64,000 bases of DNA, from contig JBJOJS010000066.1 in assembly GCA_046046455.1 (NCBI GenBank), positions 138,699 through 202,698 on the forward strand, in the 5' to 3' direction. Below, one piece after another: positions 8,015-17,056 of this stretch (positions are counted from its first letter, which is position 1; each line of letters begins with the position of its first letter). A model generated the notes under the pieces. It had not been told where the DNA came from and ran no database searches. It saw only the letters and a program-made list of their open reading frames with translations. This DNA is from Mxb001 sp046046455 (lineage in GTDB: Bacteria > Actinomycetota > Actinomycetes > S36-B12). A program made the translations under genes and the position numbers.

Positions 8015-9202
8015 ATGGCGGCACTCCCCCTCCGTGCGGTCGACGTGGCCCCCGGTCCCGAGGGGATCGCGGCCACCCGCGCCGCACTGATGGCGCGCAT
8101 GGAGGGCAGTGGACCGCCGTTCGCGCTCATCCCACAGCCCTCCCGCCATGTCACCGCCGAGTACGCCCAGATGGTGCGGACGTGCGTGCGACCTGACGAG
8201 CCCGTCGAGGATGCCGACACAGCGCTGGTCGCCGCGACGAGCGGCTCGACCGGAGCCCCGCGCGGCGTCCTCGTGACCCGGGCCAATCTGCGCGCCGCCG
8301 TCGAGGCGTCGTGGCAGCACATCGCCGGTCTGCGCGAATGCTCCTGGGTGCTCGCCCTGCCCGTGACCTCGATCGGTGGCTTCGGCGCGATCGTGCGCGC
8401 CTACCTCGCCGACACCACCCTTCACTCGCTCGCCTCCGTGGGGGGTGCCTCGCCATTCCGAGTCGAAGACCTGCTCGCGCTGCGCATCGATGAACCCTTC
8501 GCCATCTCCCTCGTCCCGACGCAGTTGGCCGACATCCTCGATTCGCCTGCCGGCACGGCGTGGCTGGCCGCCGCGACAACGGTTCTCGTCGGTGCCGCCG
8601 CAACTCCCGATTCGCTTGCCGCACGCGCGCGCGATTCCGGGATCCCACTTGTCACGACGTATGGCATGACCGAGACGACGGGCGGATGCGTGTACGACGG
8701 GATCCCCCTGCCCGGGGTCCGCATCGACCTCGGTCAGGACAGCCGCATCGAGGTTGTCGGCCCTCAGATCGCCGCGGGATATCGGGGACTGCCCGACGCA
8801 ACCGCCGAGTCGTTCTCGGGCACAGGAACGGAGCGCCGATTCCGCACGGCAGATCACGGCACCTGGGACGACGGCAGGCTGCGCATCATGGGTCGCGTCG
8901 ACGACGTGGTCACCGTGCGCGGTGTCAACGTCGCCGTGGGAGCCGTCGAAGCCGTGGTACGCAGTGAGCTGGGGGTGCGCGACGCCGCTGTGGTCGCCGC
9001 CCCCGATGACCGACAGGGGTATCGCCTGGTCGCCTTCGTGGTCATGCAGGACACCGCCGGCCTGACGGCCATCGCACCCCTCGTCGTCGAGAGGCTCGGA
9101 GGTGCGGCGCGACCGGAGGTCGTGCCCGTCGACTCTCTGCCGATGCTGCCCAGTGGCAAGATCGACCGTCTCGCCCTGCGCGCACTCGCGCAGGGCCTGT
9201 GA
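8015..9202 (+). CDS. menE: o-Succinylbenzoate-CoA ligase
   Basis: Acyl-adenylate-forming ligase that activates o-succinylbenzoate with ATP and CoA for MenB. The 395-residue protein is short for the family, as is common in actinobacteria. It has the AMP-binding P-loop T-S-G-S-T-G-A-P-R-G near residues 75-84, the Y-G-M-T-E-T-T-G-G adenylate motif, and the C-terminal G-K-I-D-R with the adenylating lysine. The upstream open frame lies antisense to menB and is not family sequence, so the ATG at 8015 is taken. menA follows after 12 nt. Confidence 0.93.
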   Translation: MAALPLRAVDVAPGPEGIAATRAALMARMEGSGPPFALIPQPSRHVTAEYAQMVRTCVRPDEPVEDADTALVAATSGSTGAPRGVLVTRANLRAAVEASWQHIAGLRECSWVLALPVTSIGGFGAIVRAYLADTTLHSLASVGGASPFRVEDLLALRIDEPFAISLVPTQLADILDSPAGTAWLAAATTVLVGAAATPDSLAARARDSGIPLVTTYGMTETTGGCVYDGIPLPGVRIDLGQDSRIEVVGPQIAAGYRGLPDATAESFSGTGTERRFRTADHGTWDDGRLRIMGRVDDVVTVRGVNVAVGAVEAVVRSELGVRDAAVVAAPDDRQGYRLVAFVVMQDTAGLTAIAPLVVERLGGAARPEVVPVDSLPMLPSGKIDRLALRALAQGL

Positions 9203-9214
9203 CCGGGAGGGCGC

Positions 9215-10099
9215 ATGGCCACGGCTCGCGAGTGGATCGAGGGCGCCCGCCCCCGCACCCTCGGAGCGGCGATCGCCCCGATCGCGGTCGGCACGGGCGC
9301 GGCCGCTGCGATGGGCGCCGCGCAGCCGGTGAGAGCCGGTCTCGCCCTCATCGTCATGCTCGCAGCCCAGGTCGGCGCCAACTACGCGAATGACTACAGC
9401 GACGGCATACGCGGCACCGATCGGGTGCGCGTCGGACCGGTCCGACTCGTCGGCCAGGGTCTCGCTGCCCCGGCTCACGTCCGCCGCGCGGCGATCGCCA
9501 GCCTGCTCGTCTCCGCGATGGCCGGTCTTATCCTCGTGGCGCTCACCGGACAGTGGTGGCTGCTCGGTGTCGGGGCAGCCGCCCTGCTCGCGGCATGGCT
9601 CTACACCGGTGGTCCAAGGCCCTACGGCTACCTCGGCCTCGGCGAGGTATTCGTCTTCGTGTTCTTCGGCATCGTGCCCGTTGTCGGCACGGCGTACGTG
9701 CAGGCGCTCGCCGTCCCCACGGTCGCCTGGGTTGCCTCGATCGGTATCGGGGCACTCAGCTGCGCCGTGCTCGTCACCAACAACCTGCGCGATATCCCGG
9801 CCGATGCCGCGGTGGGCAAGCGGACTCTCGCGGTGCGGATGGGGGATCGCGCCACGCGCGTGGGCTACGTCGCCCTCATCGTCTCGGCGTTCGCGATCAT
9901 CCCGCCGATCGCGCTACCGGGTGGCCTCGGGTTGACCTTCGCGTGGCTCGGCCTCGTCTCCGCCCTCCTGGCCATCCGTCCGCTGCGCAGCGTCATCGGG
10001 GGCGCTGCTGGGCGCGATCTCGTGCCGGTCCTGCAGGCCACCGGTGTGCTCGTCCTCGCCTACGGACTCCTGCTGGGCCTGGGGCTCGCCCTGTCCTGA
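9215..10099 (+). CDS. menA: 1,4-Dihydroxy-2-naphthoate polyprenyltransferase
   Basis: UbiA-family integral membrane enzyme that attaches the polyprenyl chain to dihydroxynaphthoate, giving demethylmenaquinone for MenG. The 294-residue protein has about eight hydrophobic segments, with the prenyl-diphosphate motifs N-D-Y-S-D-G-I-R-G-T-D near 59-69 and N-N-L-R-D-I-P-A-D near residue 190. The ATG at 9215 is preceded by GGGAGG. It is co-transcribed with menE. Its last 186 nt are overlapped by the antisense DUF4229 gene. Confidence 0.94.
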   Translation: MATAREWIEGARPRTLGAAIAPIAVGTGAAAAMGAAQPVRAGLALIVMLAAQVGANYANDYSDGIRGTDRVRVGPVRLVGQGLAAPAHVRRAAIASLLVSAMAGLILVALTGQWWLLGVGAAALLAAWLYTGGPRPYGYLGLGEVFVFVFFGIVPVVGTAYVQALAVPTVAWVASIGIGALSCAVLVTNNLRDIPADAAVGKRTLAVRMGDRATRVGYVALIVSAFAIIPPIALPGGLGLTFAWLGLVSALLAIRPLRSVIGGAAGRDLVPVLQATGVLVLAYGLLLGLGLALS

Positions 10100-10357
10100 G
10101 GCCGTGGGAGCGTCGTCGACATCCTCGGCCACCTTGCTCTGCTCGATGCGGTCGTTGATGCGTCGGAAGGCGCCGGCGAGGCCCATGCTCGCGCGATCGC
10201 GCGACCGGTCCAGCACGATGAAGCTGATGACCCCCGAGATGACAAGGGCGACGGCGATGGCGAGCAACCCACGCATCGGGGTGAGGACCTGGATGGCGAG
10301 CCACACGGCGGCGAGGAGTGCCACCCGCATGGCCGTATAGACCGCGATCCCGCGCAT
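9914..10357 (-). CDS. DUF4229 small membrane protein
   Basis: A 147-residue protein whose first 50 residues form two hydrophobic helices separated by a short P-M-R-G turn, then a basic amphipathic segment. This is the layout of DUF4229 proteins, whose function is unknown. Residues beyond about 86 are a hydrophilic, low-complexity Gln/Glu/Asp-rich tail encoded entirely antisense to the 3' end of menA. The ATG at 10357 has a TAGCGT box 6 nt upstream, a leaderless start. The N-terminal half is well supported; the tail follows only because no earlier stop exists. Confidence 0.75.
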   Translation of the reverse strand: MRGIAVYTAMRVALLAAVWLAIQVLTPMRGLLAIAVALVISGVISFIVLDRSRDRASMGLAGAFRRINDRIEQSKVAEDVDDAPTASGQGEPQAQQESVGEDEHTGGLQDRHEIAPSSAPDDAAQRTDGQEGGDEAEPREGQPEATR

Positions 10358-10363
10358 CCCACC

Positions 10364-10369
10364 ACGCTA
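10364..10369 (-). promoter_or_regulatory. -10 element of the DUF4229 gene, leaderless type
   Basis: On the minus strand TAGCGT is followed by 6 nt and the ATG at 10357. Confidence 0.5.
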
Positions 10370-10456
10370 GGCGCATTGCGTCGCGGTGACGAATCGGGGC
10401 TGGCGTGACCGCGCGGTGGTTGAGCGGGGGGGTTATCGTGTTGGCGGGAGGTGAGC

Positions 10457-10771
10457 ATGCTGAGGGTAATCGCGGTCCTGCTGGGCTTGGCCGTCTACAT
10501 CTGGTTCATCGTCGACGTCCTGCGCACCTCGGGTTCGAGCGTGCGCACCCTGCCGAAGTTCGTCTGGCTGCTCATCGTCGTGCTCATCCCGCTGCTGGGC
10601 GGTGTGCTCTGGCTCCTCGGTGGGCGACCCCGCGGTCAGGGGCGACGCCGACGACGCGGCCCGGTCGCCCCTGACGACGATCCGGCGTTCCTGCGCCAGC
10701 TCGGTGATGACGCCTGGGTGGAGCGCATGAAGCGTCGCCGTGGCGAAACCGACGGCCAAGCCCCCGCCTGA
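10457..10771 (+). CDS. PLD nuclease N-terminal (PLDc_N) domain membrane protein
   Basis: A 104-residue protein with two transmembrane helices (about 4-22 and 36-57) separated by a short loop, then a very basic stretch and an acidic C-terminus. The fold matches the PLDc_N domain that precedes phospholipase D catalytic domains in cardiolipin synthases, but no HKD catalytic domain follows. Stand-alone PLDc_N proteins are common in Actinomycetes and have no known activity. GGGAGG stands just before the ATG at 10457; an in-frame GTG at 10451 is less well placed. TATCGT at 10433-10438 could be its -10 box. Confidence 0.8.
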   Translation: MLRVIAVLLGLAVYIWFIVDVLRTSGSSVRTLPKFVWLLIVVLIPLLGGVLWLLGGRPRGQGRRRRRGPVAPDDDPAFLRQLGDDAWVERMKRRRGETDGQAPA

Positions 10772-10810
10772 GCCTCCGCGGCCCGCGCGTCGGAGGACGC
10801 AGCGGTCGGT

Positions 10811-11764
10811 CTACAGGCCGGCGTACGAGTGCAGGCTGTTGACGAAGATGTTGACGCCGAAGTAGTTGATGAGAAACGACACGAATCCCACGAGTGAGAT
10901 GTAGGCCGCCCGGCGTCCGCGCCACCCGGCGGTCGAGCGCGCGTGCAGGTACCCCGCGTAGATGACCCATGTGATGAATGCCCAGGTCTCCTTGGGGTCC
11001 CAGCCCCAGTAGCGACCCCAGGCGTTCTCGGCCCAGATAGCACCGCTGATGACCGCGAAGGTCCACAGGGGGAAGGCGAAGGCGAGGATCCGGTAGGAGA
11101 GGGTGTCGAGGCGGGCGGCGTCCGGCAGCGACGCCACGATGCCGGTGACACGCCCCTTGCGCTCCGCGCGATCCCGCCAGAGGTAGAGGACCGAGATCGC
11201 GGCCGCGACAGTGAAGGCGCCACCGCAGATGATGGCGGAGGCGACGTGGATGACGAGCCACCAGGACTTCAGCGCGGGCACGAGCTGAGCAGCCTCCGTG
11301 TAGAGCACGGTGACGGCCAGGCCGAGGCTCAGCAGCGCGAGGAAAGTGACGGGCAGTCCCAGCCAGCGGATGTCGCGACGCAGCGACACCACGAGGAAGA
11401 CCGCGAGGATGCCGAAGGTCCAGGCCAGCGAGAACTCGTACATGTTGCCCCACGGCACGCGTCCGGCCCAGAGGCCGCGCAACACCAGGCCGAGCAGCAG
11501 GAGGCCCGTGGCCAGCCACGTCAGGGCCATCGCGACATTGCCGGCCCGCCGACCGGGCGTGAGCGCCTCCGCGGGGCTCCCGGGCGCATCGGGATCGCAC
11601 CCGATAGCGGGTGCCCCCGCCCCCACGGAGACGAGCTCCGGCGTGATCACGCGCTGACCTCGAGCGGCGAAACTGATCGCGAAGGCGATGAGCGCGGCGA
11701 TGAGAACGAGCATGGAGGAGTAGACGGCGAGATTGCTCCACTCCGCCAGGGATGCCGCTGTCAT
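10811..11764 (-). CDS. ccsB: c-type cytochrome biogenesis protein CcsB (CcsA family)
   Basis: System II haem handler that works with ResB to deliver haem to apocytochrome c outside the membrane. The 317-residue protein has about eight transmembrane helices, the tryptophan-rich W-G-W-D-P-K-E-T-W motif near residue 250, and external histidines including V-I-H-V and L-H-A-R. Its ATG overlaps the resB stop (ATGA), so the two are translationally coupled. It is last in the rex-to-ccsB series. Confidence 0.93.
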   Translation of the reverse strand: MTAASLAEWSNLAVYSSMLVLIAALIAFAISFAARGQRVITPELVSVGAGAPAIGCDPDAPGSPAEALTPGRRAGNVAMALTWLATGLLLLGLVLRGLWAGRVPWGNMYEFSLAWTFGILAVFLVVSLRRDIRWLGLPVTFLALLSLGLAVTVLYTEAAQLVPALKSWWLVIHVASAIICGGAFTVAAAISVLYLWRDRAERKGRVTGIVASLPDAARLDTLSYRILAFAFPLWTFAVISGAIWAENAWGRYWGWDPKETWAFITWVIYAGYLHARSTAGWRGRRAAYISLVGFVSFLINYFGVNIFVNSLHSYAGL

Positions 11765-13305
11765 GCCGTGACTCTCCCTTCGTTCAGTGCGTCAACGACC
11801 GCATCGACCTCAGGCGCCAGGTCTGCCTCATCACTCCGGGCAAGCCCTGCAACCGTAACCACGGTAGCCCCCGACGCCGATGTGCTCGCACGCACCCACA
11901 CCCGGCGACGCTGGATGAAGAGCGACATCATCAGGCCGACCAGGGCCACGATCGACGCGGCCAGAGCAGGCTCCTTGCCGGGATCGTGCGCGATCTGGAA
12001 CGACGCCCACCGGATGAGCCCGACGAACTCCACCGTGCCGTTGCCCCCGGGCAGCGCCCAGGAGTCGCCGGGGCGCAGTGCCTCGATACCGAGCTGGGTC
12101 ATCCCCTCGGTGTCAAGGGCGTAGATGCTCTGCGGCACGCCGGAGTCCAGACCGAGGTCGCCCGCCCACGCAGAGAGGAAGACGGCCGGATCGTCCGCCT
12201 CGGGGAAGGTGGAGTGCGGACCCCGCACGTCGTCGACCGCGGCCGTCGGGAGGAAGAGTCCCTCGATACCGATCGAGGGGGTGGCATCGGGCGCCTTGAG
12301 TACGCCGGTAGACGTGAGGTTGCCGTCCTGGGGCAGGAAGACCACCCCCTCGTCGTGAACGACGCGACCGAGCGCATCGGTGAGACGCAGCACGGGGGCA
12401 TAGCCGTGGCCGACGAGGAAGACCTTGGCGCCATCGACGCTGAGGGGCTCGTTGACGCGGACAACCACCGGCTCGGCGGGCGCCCCGGGCGTCGGCCACA
12501 GGGTGAGATCGGCCTCGAAGAGGCGAGGTGCCCCGCGCTGGGCCTCACCCCGCTCGAATTCGACGCGGAAGTCCTCCAGAGTGAAGGCGAACGGAGGTAG
12601 CGATGCGGGATCGACGAATCGCCCGCCGCCCCACGCGTCGTACTGGGTGAGGGTGTCCGAGAAGCCACTGCCTTCGCGGACGATGACATTGCCTCGCCAA
12701 CCGAAGAGCGCGCCGTAGCCCACCGCGATGAGCAGGGCGATGAGTGCTGCATGGAAGAGCAGGTTGCCGGTCTCGCGCCAGTAGCCCTTCTCCGCCGCCA
12801 CCCAGCCGTCGCCGCGCGCGACACGCCAGCGGCGTGCCTTCAGGTCGTCGTAGGCACGGTCCAGGACGGCATCGGGAGACGCGCTTGACTCCCATGTGCG
12901 GTGCTCGGGCATGCGCTCGAGCCGGCGGGGTGCAGCAGGAGGTGCACTGCGCAGGGCGCGCCAATGCAGGCGGGTCCGAGGCAGCACGCACCCGATAACC
13001 GAGACGAAGAGCAGGAGGTACACCGCAGCGAACCACGGCGCGGCGTACACGTCGAAGAAGCCAAGTCGGTCGAGCACCGGCCCCCACGTGGGATTGCCCT
13101 CGATCCACTCGTTGACCCGGATCGGGTCGGTGCCGCGCTGCGGGAGCACGGAGCCGGGGATCGCGGCAATGGCGAGGAGGAAGAGCAGGATGAGAGCCAC
13201 GCGCATGCTCGTGAGCTGGCGCCAGCACCAGCGAGCGAAGCCGACCCCACCCAGCGGCGGCGGGGCAGCCGGCTGGGTCGAGGGCAGGTCGGTCGTGGTC
13301 GTCAT
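11761..13305 (-). CDS. resB: Cytochrome c biogenesis protein ResB
   Basis: Second half of the system II cytochrome c synthetase. The 514-residue protein has three hydrophobic segments near the N-terminus (about 38-58, 92-112 and 185-205), a long extracytoplasmic domain, and a last helix near residue 450 before a cytoplasmic tail. I place the start at the ATG at 13305; the frame stays open upstream but that part overlaps ccdA antisense and shows no similarity. The first 25 residues are Pro/Thr-rich. Between this gene and ccdA are 77 nt that contain a GC-rich imperfect hairpin. Confidence 0.9.
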   Translation of the reverse strand: MTTTTDLPSTQPAAPPPLGGVGFARWCWRQLTSMRVALILLFLLAIAAIPGSVLPQRGTDPIRVNEWIEGNPTWGPVLDRLGFFDVYAAPWFAAVYLLLFVSVIGCVLPRTRLHWRALRSAPPAAPRRLERMPEHRTWESSASPDAVLDRAYDDLKARRWRVARGDGWVAAEKGYWRETGNLLFHAALIALLIAVGYGALFGWRGNVIVREGSGFSDTLTQYDAWGGGRFVDPASLPPFAFTLEDFRVEFERGEAQRGAPRLFEADLTLWPTPGAPAEPVVVRVNEPLSVDGAKVFLVGHGYAPVLRLTDALGRVVHDEGVVFLPQDGNLTSTGVLKAPDATPSIGIEGLFLPTAAVDDVRGPHSTFPEADDPAVFLSAWAGDLGLDSGVPQSIYALDTEGMTQLGIEALRPGDSWALPGGNGTVEFVGLIRWASFQIAHDPGKEPALAASIVALVGLMMSLFIQRRRVWVRASTSASGATVVTVAGLARSDEADLAPEVDAVVDALNEGRVTA

Positions 13306-13382
13306 CCCCAGCCAGTCTGCCCCGGGCGTCCGCCGGCCGCGCTCCGAGGTGGCCAACAGGGGGCGGCCGGGAGGTGCGCGGC

Positions 13383-14150
13383 CTAGAGGGGCGTCTCGAA
13401 TCCGGGGACCAGCGTGCGCATCCAGATGGTGATCGAGTCCCAAATACCGGAGACCAGGAGGATGCCGATCGCGACGAGGATTCCCCCACCGATGCGCATG
13501 ATGAGCGTGTAGTGACGGCGTACCCAGGCGAGCGTGCCCGCGGCCTGGCGGAAGAGCAGGCCGAGCAGGATGAAGGGCAGGCCCAGGCCCAGGCAGTAGA
13601 CGAGGGAGAGCAGGGCCCCTCGCGCCGCGCTCGCCTCCGTGAACGCCAGGCTCTGCACGGCGGTGAGGGCCGGGCCGATGCACGGTGTCCACCCGAGGCC
13701 GAAGAGAACTCCGAGGAGGGGTGCGCCCCAGACGCTGTAGCTCGGCATGCGGTGCATTCGCCACTCGCGCTGCATGCCCGGGATCACGCCCATGAAGGAC
13801 AGGCCCATAACGATGACGAGCACGCCCAGGATGCGGCTGATGATCGCCTGGTACTCCAGGAGCAGCGCACCCAGGCTGCCGAAGAGCAGGCCATAGGAGA
13901 CGAAGACCACCGAGAAGCCCAGGACGAAGAGCACGCTGCCGAGCAGCACGCGGCTCTTTACGAGGACCGTTGTCGTGCCTCCGCGCTCCTCTCCAGCGAT
14001 CTCTGCACCCGTGAGTCCCGTGACGTAGGAGAGGTAGCCGGGCGCAAGGGGAAGCACGCAGGGGCTTGCGAAGGAGACCACGCCCGCGGCGAAGGCGAGG
14101 AGTATCGCGAGGACGAGGCTGCCGCTTGCCACGGTTTCCGCGATGCCCAC
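13383..14150 (-). CDS. ccdA: Cytochrome c biogenesis protein CcdA
   Basis: Membrane thiol-disulfide exchanger that passes reducing power from cytoplasmic thioredoxin to an external thioredoxin-like partner. The 255-residue protein has six predicted transmembrane helices and the two exchange cysteines, Cys31 in S-P-C-V-L-P and Cys157 in T-P-C-I-G-P. The start is a GTG at 14150, 9 nt after the stop of the TlpA-type gene, its probable partner. With resB and ccsB it completes a system II cytochrome c maturation set. Confidence 0.94.
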   Translation of the reverse strand: MGIAETVASGSLVLAILLAFAAGVVSFASPCVLPLAPGYLSYVTGLTGAEIAGEERGGTTTVLVKSRVLLGSVLFVLGFSVVFVSYGLLFGSLGALLLEYQAIISRILGVLVIVMGLSFMGVIPGMQREWRMHRMPSYSVWGAPLLGVLFGLGWTPCIGPALTAVQSLAFTEASAARGALLSLVYCLGLGLPFILLGLLFRQAAGTLAWVRRHYTLIMRIGGGILVAIGILLVSGIWDSITIWMRTLVPGFETPL

Positions 14151-14159
14151 GTCAGCAGC

Positions 14160-14720
14160 CTACGACTTGGCCACGTCCTCGATGAGAGCCGTCAGCGTCG
14201 CCTCCGTGACGCGCCCGATGATGCGTCCGGCGACGCGTCCCTCGCGATCGACGACGAGGGTGGACGGGATCGCCTGGGGTGGGAGCGTGTCGGCGAAGAG
14301 CAGCTGCAACCGGCCGTCGGCGTCGATGACATTGGGATAGGTCACGTCGTACGCCTCGAGGAAGGCGAGGGCGGCTGCCTCGGTGTCACGCGTATCGAGT
14401 CCGACGAACTGCACTCCGTCGTCCTGCACCTCGCGCCAGACGGATTCGAGGACGGGGGCTTCGGCGCGGCATGGCGCGCACCACGAGGCCCAGACGTTGA
14501 GCACGACGACCTCACCGAGGTGGTCGCGGAGACGGAACTCGCCACCCTCGAGCGTGGGTCCGACGAGGTCCGGTGCCGGTCCGCGCTCCTCGGGTGCGAT
14601 GAGCACGATCGAGCCGTCGCCGGCGACGAACGCCGTGCCCGCACCATCCGAGCCGCTCGCGCTGGAGCCGCACGCGGTGAGGAGCAACGCAGTTGCCAGC
14701 ACGGGAATCAGGCGTCGCAT
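14160..14720 (-). CDS. TlpA/ResA-type thioredoxin lipoprotein
   Basis: A 186-residue lipoprotein: residues 1-17 are a lipoprotein signal ending in L-T-A-C (Cys17 lipidated), followed by a Ser/Gly linker and a thioredoxin fold from about residue 48. The active site is W-C-A-P-C, Cys81 and Cys84, and a cis-proline motif appears as A-I-P-S-T. It probably reduces the haem-binding cysteines of apocytochromes c, taking electrons from CcdA encoded just downstream. Whether it is a ResA orthologue or another TlpA member cannot be told from the sequence. Confidence 0.92.
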   Translation of the reverse strand: MRRLIPVLATALLLTACGSSASGSDGAGTAFVAGDGSIVLIAPEERGPAPDLVGPTLEGGEFRLRDHLGEVVVLNVWASWCAPCRAEAPVLESVWREVQDDGVQFVGLDTRDTEAAALAFLEAYDVTYPNVIDADGRLQLLFADTLPPQAIPSTLVVDREGRVAGRIIGRVTEATLTALIEDVAKS

Positions 14721-14747
14721 ATCTCGATCGTCACATGCCGGAGTGCC

Positions 14748-15395
14748 TCAGGCACCCCGACCCTTGGCTCCGGGAAGGAGATCCGCCGCGGGCTCGGAGT
14801 ACGCGATGGAGGCGAGGCGATCGCCGTCGAACTCAAAGGAGGTGAGCGAGGCGAGCGAGCACTCGCGCTTGCGCGGGTCGTGCCACAGACGCCGATCCTC
14901 AGCGTGAAGGCGCGCGATCCAGATGGGCAGCTGATGGCTCACGATCACGGCCTCACGGCCGCGACTCTCATCGCGCGCAGCGTGGATCGCCTCGGTCATG
15001 CGGTCCGCGAGCTCGATGTAGGGCTCACCCCACGACGGCGTGAAGGGATTCCACAGGTGCCTCCACGCACTCGGCTGGCGAAGCACGCCGTCACCGACAC
15101 CGACGCGCTGGCCCTCGAAGACATTGTCGGCCTCGATCACACGCGGGTCGGTGACGATCTCGAGCCCGTGCACCGCTGCGATGGGGGCCGCGGTCTCCTG
15201 TGCGCGATCGAGCGGTGACGCCACCACGCGCGCGATATCGCGCCCGCCGAGTGCTTCCGCGGCACGATCGGCCATGGCCCGCCCGCGATCGGAGAGGTGA
15301 TAGTCCGGGAGGCGTCCGTAGAGGACGCCCTCGGGGTTATGCACCTCGCCGTGCCGCAGAACGTGTACGACGGTGCGGTCACCGGAACTCGTCAT
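14748..15395 (-). CDS. Histidine phosphatase (phosphoglycerate mutase) family protein
   Basis: A 215-residue histidine-phosphatase-fold protein with the R-H-G motif at Arg14-His15-Gly16 and the second histidine in V-S-H-Q. It lies between cobA-hemD and the TlpA gene, a placement also found in Streptomyces, but its substrate is unknown. True glycolytic mutases are longer and more conserved, so a general phosphatase role is more likely. The ATG at 15395 lies 8 nt from the hemD stop; the open frame upstream overlaps hemD and is rejected. Confidence 0.88.
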   Translation of the reverse strand: MTSSGDRTVVHVLRHGEVHNPEGVLYGRLPDYHLSDRGRAMADRAAEALGGRDIARVVASPLDRAQETAAPIAAVHGLEIVTDPRVIEADNVFEGQRVGVGDGVLRQPSAWRHLWNPFTPSWGEPYIELADRMTEAIHAARDESRGREAVIVSHQLPIWIARLHAEDRRLWHDPRKRECSLASLTSFEFDGDRLASIAYSEPAADLLPGAKGRGA

Positions 15396-15403
15396 CGCGA
15401 CGC

Positions 15404-17005
15404 TCAGGTTGCCTTGCGACGCGCGGCCGCACGGCGACGGCTGGGACGCCATGACGCCTCGCCCGCCTCCAGGGCGGCGAGACGGAGTTCTTCGCCGTGA
15501 GCAGCCAGGGCCTCTGCGAGCGCAACGACGGTCGACTCCTCCGCGAGCACATCGACGCGCAGCCCGTGCTCTTCTGCGGTCTTCGCGGTCTGCGGCCCGA
15601 TGCACGCGATGATCGTCGTTGTGTGCGGCTTGCCCGCAATGCCGACGAGATTGCGCACGGTGCTGCTCGACGTGAAGAGCGCTGCGTCGAAGCCCCCGGA
15701 CTTGATCGCCTCGCGGGTCTCGGCGGGTGGCGGAGCCGCGCGGACGGTGCGGTATGCCGTCACATCCTCGACCTCCCAGCCCAGCTCGGTCAGGCCCGCC
15801 GCGAGCGTCTCCGTGGCGATATCGGCTCGCGGGAGGAAGACGCGGTTGATCGGGTCGATGAGCTCGTCGTAGGGCGGCCACTCCTCGAGGAGCGCCTGCG
15901 TCGACGTCTCGCCCACGGGCATGAGGTCGGGCTGCACCCCGAAGGCCACGAGCGCCTCTGCGGTATCGGCACCGACGGCGGCGACCTTGAGGCCGGCGAA
16001 GGAGCGAGCATCGAGGCCATACTGCTCGAGCTTCTCGCGCACGGCGCGGACGGCGTTGACGCTCGTGAACCCGATCCACTCGTAGCGACCGGACACCAGA
16101 CCGTGTACGGCGCGGTCCATCTGCTGCGGCGTGCGGGGCGGCTCGACACTGATCGTCGACACCTCGACCGGGATGGCGCCGAAACGCACGAGTCGATCGA
16201 GCAGGTCGTCGGAGCGATCCTGGGTCCGGGGCACGAGCACGCGCCAGCCGAAGAGGGGCTTGACGTCGAACCACGACATGCGGTCGCGCTGGGTCACGAC
16301 CTCACCCACCACGACGACGCCGGGCCCGGCCTGCTTGGCGGCCTTGGTGTCGGCGGCCACATCGTCGAGTGTCGTGACGATCGAGCGCTGCTCCACCGTG
16401 GTGCCACCCCGAGTGATGATCATGGGGGTATCGCCAGGACGACCTGCGGTCACCAGCGCCTTGGCGATGGCCGGCGCGGCGTCGGCACCATCCGGCACGA
16501 CGACCGTCACGCGATCGCGTGCCAGCGGCGTCCAGTCGACATCGGGATCCGAGGCGCTCACGACGTGCACCTCGCGGCTGCGCCGACCGGTGAGCCCGAG
16601 CCCGGCGTAGGCGGGCACCGCCACGGCGGTGCTCACACCCGGGGCGATCTCGAAGGGAACCTTGGCCTTGCGCAGTGCGGCGGACTCCACGGCGAGCGAG
16701 CCGTCGAGAACGGGATCCCCGGCGAGGAGTCGCACGGTCCGGTGGCCCTCGCGCGCGGCCTCGATGACGAGCTTGGCGCGACCCGCGTGATCCAGGGGAA
16801 GGCCCTTGGAGTCCACGGCAGCGACGAGTTCGGCATCCGCGGAGATGAATCCACGGGCGATCTCCACGGCGTCGAAGTCGGCGATGACGCGCTCGGCCGA
16901 GCGCAGGAGCTCAGCGGCGCGCAGGGTCAGCAGCTCGGGGTCGCCGGGGCCTGCCGCGACGAGTGCGACGGAACCGAGCTTCTTCTTGATGCGGGGTGCG
17001 TTCAC
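15404..17005 (-). CDS. Uroporphyrinogen-III C-methyltransferase / uroporphyrinogen-III synthase fusion
   Basis: A 533-residue two-domain protein. Residues 10-250 form a tetrapyrrole methylase fold with the SAM-binding G-P-G-D-P-E-L-L-T-L-R-A motif, comparable to CobA/SUMT. Residues 260-510 are HemD, which closes the hydroxymethylbilane ring with inversion of ring D; the stretch R-T-P-Q-Q-M-D-R-A-V and V-F-L-P-R-A-D-I-A-T-E-T-L are typical of actinobacterial HemD. The C-terminal tail is basic. The GTG start at 17005 has GAAGG 6 nt upstream. The methylase half is divergent from stand-alone SUMTs and its activity is uncertain. hemA, hemC and hemB are not adjacent. Confidence 0.92.
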   Translation of the reverse strand: MNAPRIKKKLGSVALVAAGPGDPELLTLRAAELLRSAERVIADFDAVEIARGFISADAELVAAVDSKGLPLDHAGRAKLVIEAAREGHRTVRLLAGDPVLDGSLAVESAALRKAKVPFEIAPGVSTAVAVPAYAGLGLTGRRSREVHVVSASDPDVDWTPLARDRVTVVVPDGADAAPAIAKALVTAGRPGDTPMIITRGGTTVEQRSIVTTLDDVAADTKAAKQAGPGVVVVGEVVTQRDRMSWFDVKPLFGWRVLVPRTQDRSDDLLDRLVRFGAIPVEVSTISVEPPRTPQQMDRAVHGLVSGRYEWIGFTSVNAVRAVREKLEQYGLDARSFAGLKVAAVGADTAEALVAFGVQPDLMPVGETSTQALLEEWPPYDELIDPINRVFLPRADIATETLAAGLTELGWEVEDVTAYRTVRAAPPPAETREAIKSGGFDAALFTSSSTVRNLVGIAGKPHTTTIIACIGPQTAKTAEEHGLRVDVLAEESTVVALAEALAAHGEELRLAALEAGEASWRPSRRRAAARRKAT

Positions 17006-17056
17006 GGGGAACCTTCGGATTGTGGGAGTGGGGAGGTCTGCGGGCGGCGGTGGCGG

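Noticed and set aside
13374..15218. A 614-codon open frame on the plus strand across ccdA, the TlpA gene and the mutase-family gene
   Set aside because: It is antisense to three well-supported genes, is rich in Glu/Asp/Gly/Arg as expected from mirrored GC-rich codons, and has no recognisable domain.
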